Origin: a virus
Reading direction: 5' to 3' (one strand)
Length of the DNA: 29,408 nt
Virus record (IMG/VR): IMGVR_UViG_3300044814_000069
Location: 1-29,408 of that record
Both the position numbers and the translations under genes were made by a program. The first letter of the stretch is position 1. Each line of letters begins with the position of its first letter. The notes below the pieces were generated by a model. It was given only the letters and a program-made list of their open reading frames with translations. It did not search any database and was not told where the DNA came from. Shown here in pieces: positions 22,927 through 29,044 of this stretch.

Positions 22927-23196
22927 TCACGCGCGGTACTGACTGAGCAGTTCCTGCGCTTCGGCGATCCTGGCGGGCGCGTACTTCGCCGGGTCGTCCA
23001 GGAGGACGTCCAGGCAGCACTGGAGTCCTTCACTGGCCGCGCTGCAGTTATAGCCAGCGGCATCGTGGGCCGCGCGCAGCTTGCCTGCCAGCTCCGGCGG
23101 AATGTCACCGATGAGCGCGATAAGCGGCATGGCCCAGCTGACGTTGTTGACCAGGTGATTTGCCTCAGCCGCTTGCTGGTCTGCCGCCTTGTTCAT
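22927..23196 (-). CDS. Small helical Cys-containing protein (89 aa)
   Basis: Start at ATG 23196 with a strong AGAGGAG site 3 nt upstream rather than the earlier in-frame start. MNKAADQQAAEANHLVNNVS and IPPELAGKLRAAHDAAGYNC are amphipathic helices; GLQCCLDVLLDDPAKYAPAR follows. Predicted four-helix protein. It lies between the RNA cluster and the Ro gene. Function unknown. Confidence 0.6.
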   Translation of the reverse strand: MNKAADQQAAEANHLVNNVSWAMPLIALIGDIPPELAGKLRAAHDAAGYNCSAASEGLQCCLDVLLDDPAKYAPARIAEAQELLSQYRA

Positions 23197-23204
23197 GTCT
23201 CCTC

Positions 23205-23303
23205 TTAAAACCAGGAAAGCCCGCGGACGTGTAAGCGGCTGCCGGGTTGTTTCTTTGCATGAAGGGTAACCGACTGCCATCCGGCCCGCGGGCCGTCCTG
23301 CAT
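23205..23303 (-). CDS. Possible 32-residue basic peptide
   Basis: ATG 23303, stop 8 bp before the next gene's start, with GGGGAG about 10 nt upstream. MQDGPRAGWQSVTLHAKKQP then GSRLHVRGLSWF. Its codons overlap a perfect 14-bp palindrome (CGGCCCGCGGGCCG). Weak call; the region could simply be leader sequence. Confidence 0.25.
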   Translation of the reverse strand: MQDGPRAGWQSVTLHAKKQPGSRLHVRGLSWF

Positions 23304-23310
23304 GGAAAGC

Positions 23311-23360
23311 CGGCTCCCCGGTTGGGTGCACTCCTCACGGAGGACTTATTGAGGGAGCCG
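23311..23360 (-). terminator. Large hairpin after the RNA cluster, possible terminator or processing signal
   Basis: Minus-strand CGGCTCCC (23353-23360) pairs with GGGAGCCG (23311-23318), enclosing a smaller hairpin TCCTC/GAGGA. It follows the last RNA by 8 nt. Only GGCTTTCC follows, so a weak intrinsic terminator or an RNase processing site are both possible. Confidence 0.3.
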
Positions 23361-23367
23361 ACACCTG

Positions 23368-23533
23368 TGAAGCCCTGGCGGACATGGTGCTGAGTACCGG
23401 AACCCCCGCTCGCGCCGTGGGTACTTCACGAGCGGGGTGCCCCTGCCAACGGGGGCTGTCACGGCTGCTTTACGAGCCGCGACTCGGAATCGAACCAAGA
23501 TAACCGATCCTCGTCCGGCCCGCCAGGGCTTCA
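23368..23533 (-). ncRNA. Y-RNA-like RNA 3, with a divergent distal module
   Basis: 166 nt. Closing stem of 16 pairs: TGAAGCCCTGGCGGGC at the 5' end with GTCCGCCAGGGCTTCA at the 3' end (one G-U). The 5' motif GGGCCGGACGAGGATCGG then TTATC (23499-23521) differs at only a few bases from the other two RNAs, and the 3' motif (TCCGGTACTCA...CATGTCCG) is also kept. Between them the T-arm-like CTTGG-TTCGATT-CCGAG remains, but the acceptor and D arm are absent. They are replaced by three other hairpins, the largest CCCCGCTCG/CGAGCGGGG (9 pairs). Same Ro-side stem, new effector side. Confidence 0.8.
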
Positions 23534-23545
23534 TGGAGTTGTGTG

Positions 23546-23685
23546 AGCGAACGGGCATGTGAGTGAAAACCGGGTTTTACGCGCTCTAGCCGCTGAGCTA
23601 CACCAGGGGTTTCCCTGGTGACAGGATTCGAACCTGCGACCTCGTCCTCCAGATGGATAACCGATTCTCTTCCGGCCCGTTCGCT
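23546..23685 (-). ncRNA. Y-RNA-like RNA 2 (YrlA type) with permuted tRNA module
   Basis: 140 nt. Perfect 11-bp closing stem (AGCGAACGGGC with GCCCGTTCGCT). Conserved 5' motif GGGCCGGAAGAGAATCGG then TTATC (23656-23678) can pair its AATCGGTT with AACCCGGTT on the 3' side, leaving one bulged C. The distal part is a tRNA cut open and re-ordered: T arm GCAGG-TTCGAAT-CCTGT, acceptor CACCAGGG closed by AAAC to CCCTGGTG (8 pairs), TA, then D arm GCTC-AGCGGCTA-GAGC. This T arm, closed acceptor, D arm order is that of YrlA tRNA mimics. Not a translatable tRNA. Confidence 0.87.
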
Positions 23686-23701
23686 GTGCAGTTGTCGTTG
23701 A

Positions 23702-23838
23702 GGGTGACGGACATGTGTATGAAAACCGGGTTTTAAGTGCTCTACCGTTGAGCTACACCCTGTACCGCCGGGTGACGGGAGTCGAACCCGCTACCACTCT
23801 CTTATCAGGAGAACCGATTCTCTTCCGGCCCGTCACCC
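23702..23838 (-). ncRNA. Y-RNA-like RNA 1 (YrlA type) with a full permuted tRNA-Ile-like module
   Basis: 137 nt, first of the cluster. Closing stem GGGTGACGGGC with GTCCGTCACCC (11 pairs, one G-U). Shared 5' motif at 23809-23831 and 3' motif AACCCGGTTTTCA...CATGTCCG. Distal module in order: an anticodon-like arm TTCTC-CTGATAA-GAGAG (the loop would place GAU as anticodon), a 5-nt variable loop, T arm GCGGG-TTCGACT-CCCGT, acceptor CACCC closed by a 9-nt loop to GGGTG, TA, and D arm GCTC-AACGGTA-GAGC. Every tRNA element is present but permuted, with the Y stem lying between D arm and anticodon arm. A promoter lies directly upstream. Confidence 0.87.
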
Positions 23839-23841
23839 GAG

Positions 23842-23870
23842 AGTGTAATCCATTACAGCTAGCCGGTCAA
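23842..23870 (-). promoter_or_regulatory. Sigma-70-type promoter of the Y-RNA cluster
   Basis: Minus strand TTGACC (23865-23870), 17-nt spacer, TACACT (23842-23847). Transcription would begin near 23835-23838, exactly where the first RNA's closing stem starts. It overlaps the last codons of the 47-aa gene. Confidence 0.75.
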
Positions 23871-24002
23871 GCCGTTATCCTCATACAGGCCCCACTCCGT
23901 CATGATTTCACGGCAGCGATCCGGATCTCTGCACCAGTCCAGCGGGCGATCATGAACGACGCAGTACTCGTGCGGCTTGCTGTCGTCAGGCTCCTTCGTC
24001 AC
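23859..24002 (-). CDS. Cys/His-containing small protein (47 aa)
   Basis: GTG 24002 overlaps the stop of the upstream 80-aa gene (GTGA). VTKEPDDSKPHEYCVVHDRP then LDWCRDPDRCREIM and EWGLYEDNGLTG. The C-x2-H and C-x5-C spacing suggests a small zinc site. Its 3' end carries the Y-RNA promoter. Function unknown. Confidence 0.55.
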   Translation of the reverse strand: MTKEPDDSKPHEYCVVHDRPLDWCRDPDRCREIMTEWGLYEDNGLTG

Positions 24003-24241
24003 GCTGCCCCTTTACGGCGCCTGAGACGCGCCTGCTCGTATTCGATGCCGCCGCTGTCCACCCACTCACCGAACGCCTCGTGCGCCGCGCCGCTGCGCAG
24101 CCAGTCCGCGTACGCGTCTGCCATTGCCACAGACGGAAAGCCCGACAACTCTACCGTCGGCATCACATCCGGGTGATCGATGTCCTGCCTGGTTGCGGTG
24201 GCCAGCCTCGGCATCGGCTGCTCACCCAGTGGCTTGCCCAT
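23999..24241 (-). CDS. Small hypothetical protein (80 aa)
   Basis: ATG 24241 overlaps the membrane gene's TGA (TGATG). MGKPLGEQPMPRLATATRQD, then VELSGFPSVAMADAYADWLR and FGEWVDSGGIEYEQARLRRR. The middle looks like a short alpha/beta unit, the end a basic helix. The long in-frame extension upstream of this ATG only shadows the membrane gene. No family recognised. Confidence 0.6.
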   Translation of the reverse strand: MGKPLGEQPMPRLATATRQDIDHPDVMPTVELSGFPSVAMADAYADWLRSGAAHEAFGEWVDSGGIEYEQARLRRRKGAA

Positions 24242-25170
24242 CACGGCGCCAGGTAGGGAAACCCGTGCCCGGTGGCGATCCAGAACTTGGCGAGGGCTCC
24301 TGCCACGGTGAACAGCACGCCGATGATGATCAGGGCGATGATCAGCGCCCGGGTACTGCGGTCGGGCTGCTCGTGCAGCTGAGACGGGTGCATGACGCCG
24401 CCCAGCTTCTCCCCGGCTGTCAGCTCGCGCCCGGCCAGGTCCCAGCTGAACCGCTCGCGGATCACCGGGGGCACCACCGGCAGGCCCACCCACAGCGGGG
24501 TCCGGCCAGTGACCAGCGCCCGGTCGACCGCGGCATCCACCCGGTAGCCCTGAAGGGTCGCGCCGACCGGCGCCCAGAGCGGGTGCAGTACCCGGCCGAT
24601 CAGGAACCCGAGCAGCAGGTTCTGCCAGGACGAGTGCGCGATCCACGCGGGCGCGGTGACCCGGTAGGCACCGAACAGGGCATGCCACGCCTGCGGCAGC
24701 CCGAAGTCGAGCAGCCAGACGCCGCCGATGATCAGCACGACGGCGACCGCCGCCAGCACGAGCGGCGCGGTCACCAGCCGCCGGGTGCCAAGCCGGGTGC
24801 CCCACGTCTTCGGGCTGGCGATCAGCGTCATGACGCCCATCGTCGCGGCGGCGGGCTCACCCAGGTCGCGCAGCCCGTGCCGGTACAGCACCCAGCTCCT
24901 AGAGCTGAACAGGCCGTCCCACCAGGGCTTCAGGTTGAACACCTGGAACTTGACCCCGTCGATGCTGACGTGCCAGTTGACCTGCAGCAGCAGGAAGTAC
25001 AGCCCGGCCACGAAGCAGGCGCCGGCGAACCCGGCAATCACCTTCCAGGTGACCATCTGCCCCCAGTGAAACCGGATGGCCTTGCCATTGACCGGGACAT
25101 GGCGCGGCGGAGCCGACTGGTACCGCTGCATCGCCCGGGGGTCGGGGTCGTTGTACGCATGCTCAGTCAT
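24241..25170 (-). CDS. Multi-pass membrane protein (309 aa)
   Basis: Start ATG 25170 overlaps the lipoprotein gene's stop (ATGA). A polar N-terminus (MTEHAYNDPDPRAMQRYQSA) is followed by hydrophobic segments: VIAGFAGACFVAGLYFLLLQ, LVLAAVAVVLIIGGVWLLDF, WQNLLLGFLIGRVLHPLW and ALIIALIIIGVLFTVAGALA near the C-terminus. About four to five helices in all, with soluble loops containing RERFSWDLAGRELTAGEK. Coupled to a lipoprotein gene, it may form an envelope complex, for example in superinfection exclusion. No family recognised. Confidence 0.7.
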   Translation of the reverse strand: MTEHAYNDPDPRAMQRYQSAPPRHVPVNGKAIRFHWGQMVTWKVIAGFAGACFVAGLYFLLLQVNWHVSIDGVKFQVFNLKPWWDGLFSSRSWVLYRHGLRDLGEPAAATMGVMTLIASPKTWGTRLGTRRLVTAPLVLAAVAVVLIIGGVWLLDFGLPQAWHALFGAYRVTAPAWIAHSSWQNLLLGFLIGRVLHPLWAPVGATLQGYRVDAAVDRALVTGRTPLWVGLPVVPPVIRERFSWDLAGRELTAGEKLGGVMHPSQLHEQPDRSTRALIIALIIIGVLFTVAGALAKFWIATGHGFPYLAP

Positions 25171-25514
25171 GACTTCAGCGCCGTCGCGACGCACGCCTGC
25201 GCGCCGTCCTTGAACGCCTTTTTAGCCGCCGAAGCGTGCACTCCGGGGATCGCGGCCACGTCCTTCGCCAGGCACTGCTTCAGCGCGAACCGCTTGGCCG
25301 CGGGCACCTTTCCCTCGACACAGGACTTGAAGGTCGCGATGTGCGTCGCGGTCAGGCAGGACTGGACGAGCTTAACGGCAGCCTGCTCGTCAGCCCGGAC
25401 CGCGGTGGAACTGGCGACCGCCCGCGCCTTGCTGCCCGTCGTGCTGCCGCTGTGGCAGCCGACCACGGTTACGGCGGCCAGCGCTACCGTAGCGATGGAG
25501 ACGATAACTTTCAC
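25167..25514 (-). CDS. Probable lipoprotein (115 aa)
   Basis: Start set at GTG 25514 so that the product begins with a signal peptide: VKVIVSIATVALAAVTVVGC, with lipobox VVGC and Cys20 as the lipidation site. The mature part has four more Cys (SCLTATHIATFKSCVEGK, KQCLAKDV, AQACVATALKS), suggesting two disulfides in a small helical domain. It overlaps the multi-pass membrane gene. Surface-exposed phage lipoproteins often block receptor use or DNA entry by competing phages; that role is inferred. Confidence 0.7.
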   Translation of the reverse strand: MKVIVSIATVALAAVTVVGCHSGSTTGSKARAVASSTAVRADEQAAVKLVQSCLTATHIATFKSCVEGKVPAAKRFALKQCLAKDVAAIPGVHASAAKKAFKDGAQACVATALKS

Positions 25515-25594
25515 GGTGACCCCGTCTTTCGCGAGAGGTGAACCCCTGATGACCAGGAGATCGCCCTCATGATACCGCAAAAGACTCAGAAAGG

Positions 25595-25996
25595 CTAGCC
25601 GAACCCGCCGGGGTGCGGCATCGCGTCAACGCGACGGGCCACCTCGTCTCGCACGGCGAGCGCGAACGCAACCCGGACATGATCAGGATCAAGATCCCGC
25701 AGCAACGGCAGGTGAGCCTCACCCCGGATGAGCCCGGCCCGCCCTGCCATCCGGGCGCCCGCGATCCGCGCCGTCACGGAGTCAGCGGTCTTGCGCACCG
25801 CGCCCTCCCACGCCACCCGGAACTTGTCACTAGCCTGGCAGGCATGCGCGATCCGGGCCTGCACCACCACGATTTCCGGCGGCACTGCCTCTGTCACGAG
25901 CATCTTCCTCGGCACGGCAATCCGGGCGGTAATCCTGCGGCGCCAGATACCCAGGGCGGCAACCAGGCCCGCGAGCACCGACGGCACGATCTTCAC
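25595..25996 (-). CDS. Membrane-anchored helical protein (133 aa)
   Basis: GTG start 25996. An N-terminal hydrophobic helix (VKIVPSVLAGLVAALGIWRR) precedes a basic, Ala/Arg/Val-rich helical region (VRKTADSVTARIAGARMAGR, DHVRVAFALAVRDEVARRV). A TACCCT box 6 nt before the GTG suggests a leaderless first gene of the leftward Ro-containing block. No family recognised. Confidence 0.55.
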   Translation of the reverse strand: MKIVPSVLAGLVAALGIWRRRITARIAVPRKMLVTEAVPPEIVVVQARIAHACQASDKFRVAWEGAVRKTADSVTARIAGARMAGRAGLIRGEAHLPLLRDLDPDHVRVAFALAVRDEVARRVDAMPHPGGFG

Positions 25997-26002
25997 AACT
26001 TC

Positions 26003-26028
26003 AGGGTACGCCCGCCTTCCCGTACGCT
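26003..26028. promoter_or_regulatory. Divergent leaderless promoter pair
   Basis: Minus TACCCT (26003-26008) lies 6 nt before the GTG at 25996; plus TACGCT (26023-26028) lies 7 nt before the ATG at 26036. Neither gene has a ribosome-binding site. No clear -35 on either strand. Confidence 0.45.
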
Positions 26029-26035
26029 AGGCCTC

Positions 26036-26935
26036 ATGACGATTACCGAGTACACCGTTGTTCACCGGCATATCCCGTGGTTCCCCGCTTCAAGCACGCG
26101 AGTGCTTCCGCTAGGCCGGAACGTTCATCACGACAGCCGGAACCTGTGGTACCCGTACCGGCGCACCGCACCGACCCTAGTCACCAAGCTGCACGCCCGG
26201 AACGCGCCGATCCTCGATCAGGGTGACGTCGGCTCGTGTACCGGTAACGGCGAAGTCGGGTGCCTGGCCTGCGAGCCGGTGTTCACTACCCTGCCGCCAG
26301 GCACCAGCCTGAACGAGGCACTGGCACTAAAGGTCTACAGCGGCGCTGAGACCATCGACGGGGACGGCCCCTACCCGCCGAACGACAACGGCAGCTCCGG
26401 CCCCAGCGCCGCGCAAGCGGCAAAGAACCTGGGCCTGATCTCCGGGTACACGCACTGCCTGTCGCTCTCCGACGTGCTCGACGCACTGCAGGCCTCAGCG
26501 GTGTCGATCGGCATTAACTGGTATTCCAGCTTTGATTCACCACCGTCGTCAGGACTGCTCAGCATCAGTTCCGGCGCGTATGTCCGCGGCGGGCACGAGC
26601 CGATGCTTCGCGGCATCGACGTAGACGCGCAGACCGTTTTCGGCGACAACTCATGGGGTACCTCGTGGGGCGTGAAGGGCAGCTTCACCATGAGCTGGGA
26701 CACGCTGACCCGGCTGCTCGCCGAGGACGGCGACGGCACCGTCTCGGTTCCGCTCAGCCAGCCCGCCCCGGTGCCGGTTCCGCCGGTGCCTGTCCCGAAT
26801 CCTCCCCCGCTCTCGGATGCGGACGCAAAGCTGTGGAGCGCGACAAGCCACTGGGCAGGAGCATTCCATACCGGAGCCGCCCGGCAGGCCGCCCGCGCGG
26901 TCCTCACCTGGGGAACAGCGAAAGGCTTCCACTGA
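26036..26935 (+). CDS. Papain-fold (C1-like) cysteine protease
   Basis: 299 aa. PILDQGDVGSCTGNGEVG contains the oxyanion Gln62 and nucleophile Cys68; RGGHEPMLRGID has catalytic His187; FGDNSWGTSWGVKGSF has Asn205 and the NSWG signature. All three papain residues are present. The N-terminal 55 residues (no clear signal peptide) may be a short propeptide; after residue 240 a Pro/Val linker (PVPVPPVPVPNPPP) leads to a 40-residue helical tail. Similar proteins occur in phages and actinobacteria, roles unproven: host-protein or virion processing are possible. Leaderless start; its stop codon begins dispersed-element copy 2. Confidence 0.85.
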   Translation: MTITEYTVVHRHIPWFPASSTRVLPLGRNVHHDSRNLWYPYRRTAPTLVTKLHARNAPILDQGDVGSCTGNGEVGCLACEPVFTTLPPGTSLNEALALKVYSGAETIDGDGPYPPNDNGSSGPSAAQAAKNLGLISGYTHCLSLSDVLDALQASAVSIGINWYSSFDSPPSSGLLSISSGAYVRGGHEPMLRGIDVDAQTVFGDNSWGTSWGVKGSFTMSWDTLTRLLAEDGDGTVSVPLSQPAPVPVPPVPVPNPPPLSDADAKLWSATSHWAGAFHTGAARQAARAVLTWGTAKGFH

Positions 26936-27312
26936 GCTATACTGTAAAGGACTTACCTACGCCACATCAGGGTGGCTAACCAGGCCTTGCCGTACCACGC
27001 CTTACTGACGTACTCCACCGCTTCGTGCCCTCCCAATCCGTGCCGACTACCCGTCCCCAGCCGGACCGCCCCGGCCCTGGCCGGATCGACTTTCCACGTC
27101 TCCCCTCACCAGACCGTACCGACTTCCCACGTCTCCCCTCACCAGACCGTACCGACTTCCCACCTCGCCCCCTCCCCACCCGAACCGACCCGACAAGCCC
27201 TCCCGAACCGAGCCCGCCCGCCCCCATACCGACTACCTAGCCCCAGCCGAGTCAGCCCGCTCCGAACCGACAATCCAGTCCATCCCCCGCCACACCGACA
27301 AGCCACGCGAAA
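26933..27312 (+). repeat. Dispersed promoter-hairpin-CCGAC element, copy 2
   Basis: Begins at the protease stop with TGAGCTATACT, identical to copy 1. Conserved block at 26959-26995 has GCCAC-ATCAGG-GTGGC and TAACCAGGCCTTGCCGTAC. Then about 310 nt of C-rich, G-poor sequence with units beginning CCGACTACC, CCGACTTCC and CCGACAAnCC, ending against a strong terminator. Compared with copy 1, the block differs at only three bases (one in the hairpin loop). A proline-rich frame spans the tail, but the shared block is not in a conserved frame between copies. Same RNA-like architecture as copy 1; no known class recognised. Confidence 0.72.
27086..27151 (+). repeat. 33-nt tandem repeats inside element copy 2
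   Basis: Two 33-nt units (27086-27118 and 27119-27151) differing at two bases, each running CCGACTTCCCACGTC to AGACCGTA. A third unit starts at 27152 and then diverges. One unit holds 17 C and 4 G. Confidence 0.85.
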
Positions 27313-27348
27313 GAGGGCCGATCACCAGTCACTTGGTGATCGGCCCTC
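27313..27348 (+). terminator. Strong hairpin, probable bidirectional terminator
   Basis: A perfect 15-bp stem, GAGGGCCGATCACCA with TGGTGATCGGCCCTC, across the loop GTCACT. It sits between element copy 2 and the end of the convergent leftward operon. Only a weak T tract (CTTGCTT) follows on the plus strand. Confidence 0.7.
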
Positions 27349-27356
27349 GCGCTTGC

Positions 27357-27536
27357 TTACCGCCCGCGGTACTTCAGCTTGAGCTGCGGTCTCGCTCCCA
27401 CGCGCACGAGGCGCTGATAGGCCTGGCCAAGCTGACCCTCAGCGGACCCGGCGGCACCCGCCTTGGCGTTGCGAATGCGGTTGAGCGCCGCTTCGTAGTC
27501 GCGTTCGGCCGCGTAGATCTCGGCTTCAGTGTCCAT
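27357..27536 (-). CDS. Small helical protein (59 aa)
   Basis: Start ATG 27536, 2 bp after the upstream stop. MDTEAEIYAAERDYEAALNR and AEGQLGQAYQRLVRVGARPQ form two helices with a basic tail ending KYRGR. Last gene of the operon before the terminator. Function unknown. Confidence 0.6.
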   Translation of the reverse strand: MDTEAEIYAAERDYEAALNRIRNAKAGAAGSAEGQLGQAYQRLVRVGARPQLKLKYRGR

Positions 27537-27538
27537 GA

Positions 27539-28318
27539 TTACTCCTCCGTAACCTCCGCCCGGTAGTCTTCGGGCCGGTACATGCCAGGGGCATCGGCCT
27601 TCGGCGGGACCTGGTCCCACTTGGTAACCTGGTAGCGGCCGTACTCCTGCGACCGGCTGGCGCCGACGCCTTGCATCTGGCCGGTCAGCCAGATCATCGC
27701 CCAGTCCCGCTCCCGCATCTCGAAGTCGGCCTTGATGGTGAACGGGACGACCGCGTCTCGTACGTACTGCTCATACGAAATGCTGTCACCGCGGTGAGTG
27801 TGCACGAACTTCTGGGTGGTCCCGTCGTGGTCCATCACCGGGGAGCCGTCCGCGCGGAAGATAGGCAGGTACTCCTCAACGATGAAGAAGTGCTCCGGGA
27901 ACCAGCCCTTGATCTGCTTCTTGAAGCTGGCGTTGTCGGGGTTGCCCCACTTGCCGGTCGCCAGCTTCCCGGAGTTAGCCGCGACCATGACGGCTTCCTT
28001 CATCGCCGCCTTCAGCTGACGGCCCTCGATGAGCAGCTGCCCGGTGACCGGCGGGGTGCGCTTGAAGCCGTTGACCCCGACCATCTTCGTCGACGCCTTC
28101 TCGATGGCCTCTTCCTCATCCAGGCCCAGCTCGGCCATCGTATCCGCGATAACCTGCTGGATTTCCGCGTCACTGCGCACGTCGCGCAGCTTCGTCTTGA
28201 TCCAGCTTTCCACGACATTCGGGTCTTGCGGGATGCCGCCGGCCAGGATGCCGACTTTCAGCTCCGCCTCGTACCAGAACGGCCAGGCCTCGTTGCTGTA
28301 CTTCTCGAATGGTCCCAT
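27539..28318 (-). CDS. Unrecognised alpha/beta phage protein (259 aa)
   Basis: Starts MGPFEKYSNEAWPFWYEAEL, with two helical parts (SDAEIQQVIADTMAELGLDE, QLLIEGRQLKAAMKEAVMVA), a beta-rich middle (FFIVEEYLPIFRADGSPVMD) and a conserved-looking end: WAMIWLTGQMQGVGASRSQE then YGRYQVTKWDQV. The glycine and RSQ-YGR pattern recurs in phage proteins of unknown role. It is 2 bp from the upstream gene. Not a recognised enzyme; do not infer function. Confidence 0.65.
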   Translation of the reverse strand: MGPFEKYSNEAWPFWYEAELKVGILAGGIPQDPNVVESWIKTKLRDVRSDAEIQQVIADTMAELGLDEEEAIEKASTKMVGVNGFKRTPPVTGQLLIEGRQLKAAMKEAVMVAANSGKLATGKWGNPDNASFKKQIKGWFPEHFFIVEEYLPIFRADGSPVMDHDGTTQKFVHTHRGDSISYEQYVRDAVVPFTIKADFEMRERDWAMIWLTGQMQGVGASRSQEYGRYQVTKWDQVPPKADAPGMYRPEDYRAEVTEE

Positions 28319-28320
28319 GA

Positions 28321-28965
28321 CTACTTCCTGCCTCCTGTTGTGCTGTCCGCTTGCCGGACGAACATCTTCTCCAGCTGCTCGGGGGTGTAAAGGTCCCCAA
28401 CGACTGTGCCATCCCCCTGCGCGGCCACCCGCTTGCGTACTGCCTCGTAGATCCGGGCGTAGAACGTATTGTCCTGCGCAGCCTGCCGGTACCGGTCCCG
28501 GACCTGCTCTACCTGCTTCGCGGTCAGGTCGCCGAGCGGCTTCCGGACCAGCAGCGGCCCCTCGGTGACGGAATGATAACGGTAGAATTCCCGGCCCTGG
28601 TCCGCTCCTTCCTCCAGCGCGTTCTCCATCCCGGCGGCGAACTTGGCGAAGCGCGCTCGCTGCTCCTCACGCGGGCGCCGGGCACCGCGGCTGAGCGTCA
28701 CGGAGTACACGTAGTCACGCAGAACCTGACGGCCGCGAGCGCGAAGCCAGCCGACCAGCAGGTCCGGGTCACTTATCTCCCACCGGGAAATCAGCTCGTC
28801 GGCCGCCTGTGCCGAGATAACGGCGTCGTGCTCGTCGAGGTAGTCATTAACCTCGTCGCGAACTTCACTGAGATAGTCGCGGTCAGCGGCAACTGGCACG
28901 GGTGCCGGAGCTGCTGCCAGCGGCGGATCGACTGGTGTCCGGAACCGGGGTGTTACCGCTGCCAT
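28321..28965 (-). CDS. Unrecognised helical protein, first gene of a three-gene operon (214 aa)
   Basis: ATG 28965 is chosen because GAGGAGG lies 5 nt upstream and a promoter lies within 60 bp; the longer upstream frame would start above that promoter. A Pro/Ala-rich N-terminus (VDPPLAAAPAPVPVAA) precedes helices LSEVRDEVNDYLDEHDAVIS, ELISRWEISDPDLLVGWL, QVLRDYVYSVTLSRGARRPR and VEQVRDRYRQAAQDNTFY. No catalytic motif or family recognised. Confidence 0.65.
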   Translation of the reverse strand: MAAVTPRFRTPVDPPLAAAPAPVPVAADRDYLSEVRDEVNDYLDEHDAVISAQAADELISRWEISDPDLLVGWLRARGRQVLRDYVYSVTLSRGARRPREEQRARFAKFAAGMENALEEGADQGREFYRYHSVTEGPLLVRKPLGDLTAKQVEQVRDRYRQAAQDNTFYARIYEAVRKRVAAQGDGTVVGDLYTPEQLEKMFVRQADSTTGGRK

Positions 28966-28992
28966 CTTGTCCTCCTCGGGCTGATGACTGAT

Positions 28993-29021
28993 ACTATAAC
29001 AGACACTTATGGGTGCGTCAA
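28993..29021 (-). promoter_or_regulatory. Consensus-like sigma-70 promoter
   Basis: Minus strand TTGACG (29016-29021), 17-nt spacer, TATAGT (28993-28998), about 30 bp before the ATG at 28965. Best -35/-10 pair in the window together with the Y-RNA promoter. Confidence 0.75.
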
Positions 29022-29044
29022 CTGTTGCCTCGTGGTTTGCGCTC

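Noticed and set aside
23559-23838. Two ordinary tRNA genes (isoleucine and glutamine-like) on the minus strand
   Set aside because: T arms and D arms are present, but the T arm precedes the D arm and the acceptor strands are joined by short loops, so no linear tRNA can form; the shared flanking stems fit Y RNAs.
24124-25572. 482-codon plus-strand frame opposite the membrane and lipoprotein genes
   Set aside because: Gln/Pro/Arg-rich shadow; the minus strand shows transmembrane helices, a lipobox and coupled start/stop overlaps.
26972-27382. Proline-rich protein over element copy 2
   Set aside because: C-rich DNA gives proline in any frame; the equivalent frame stops after eight codons in copy 1 and is shifted in copy 3.
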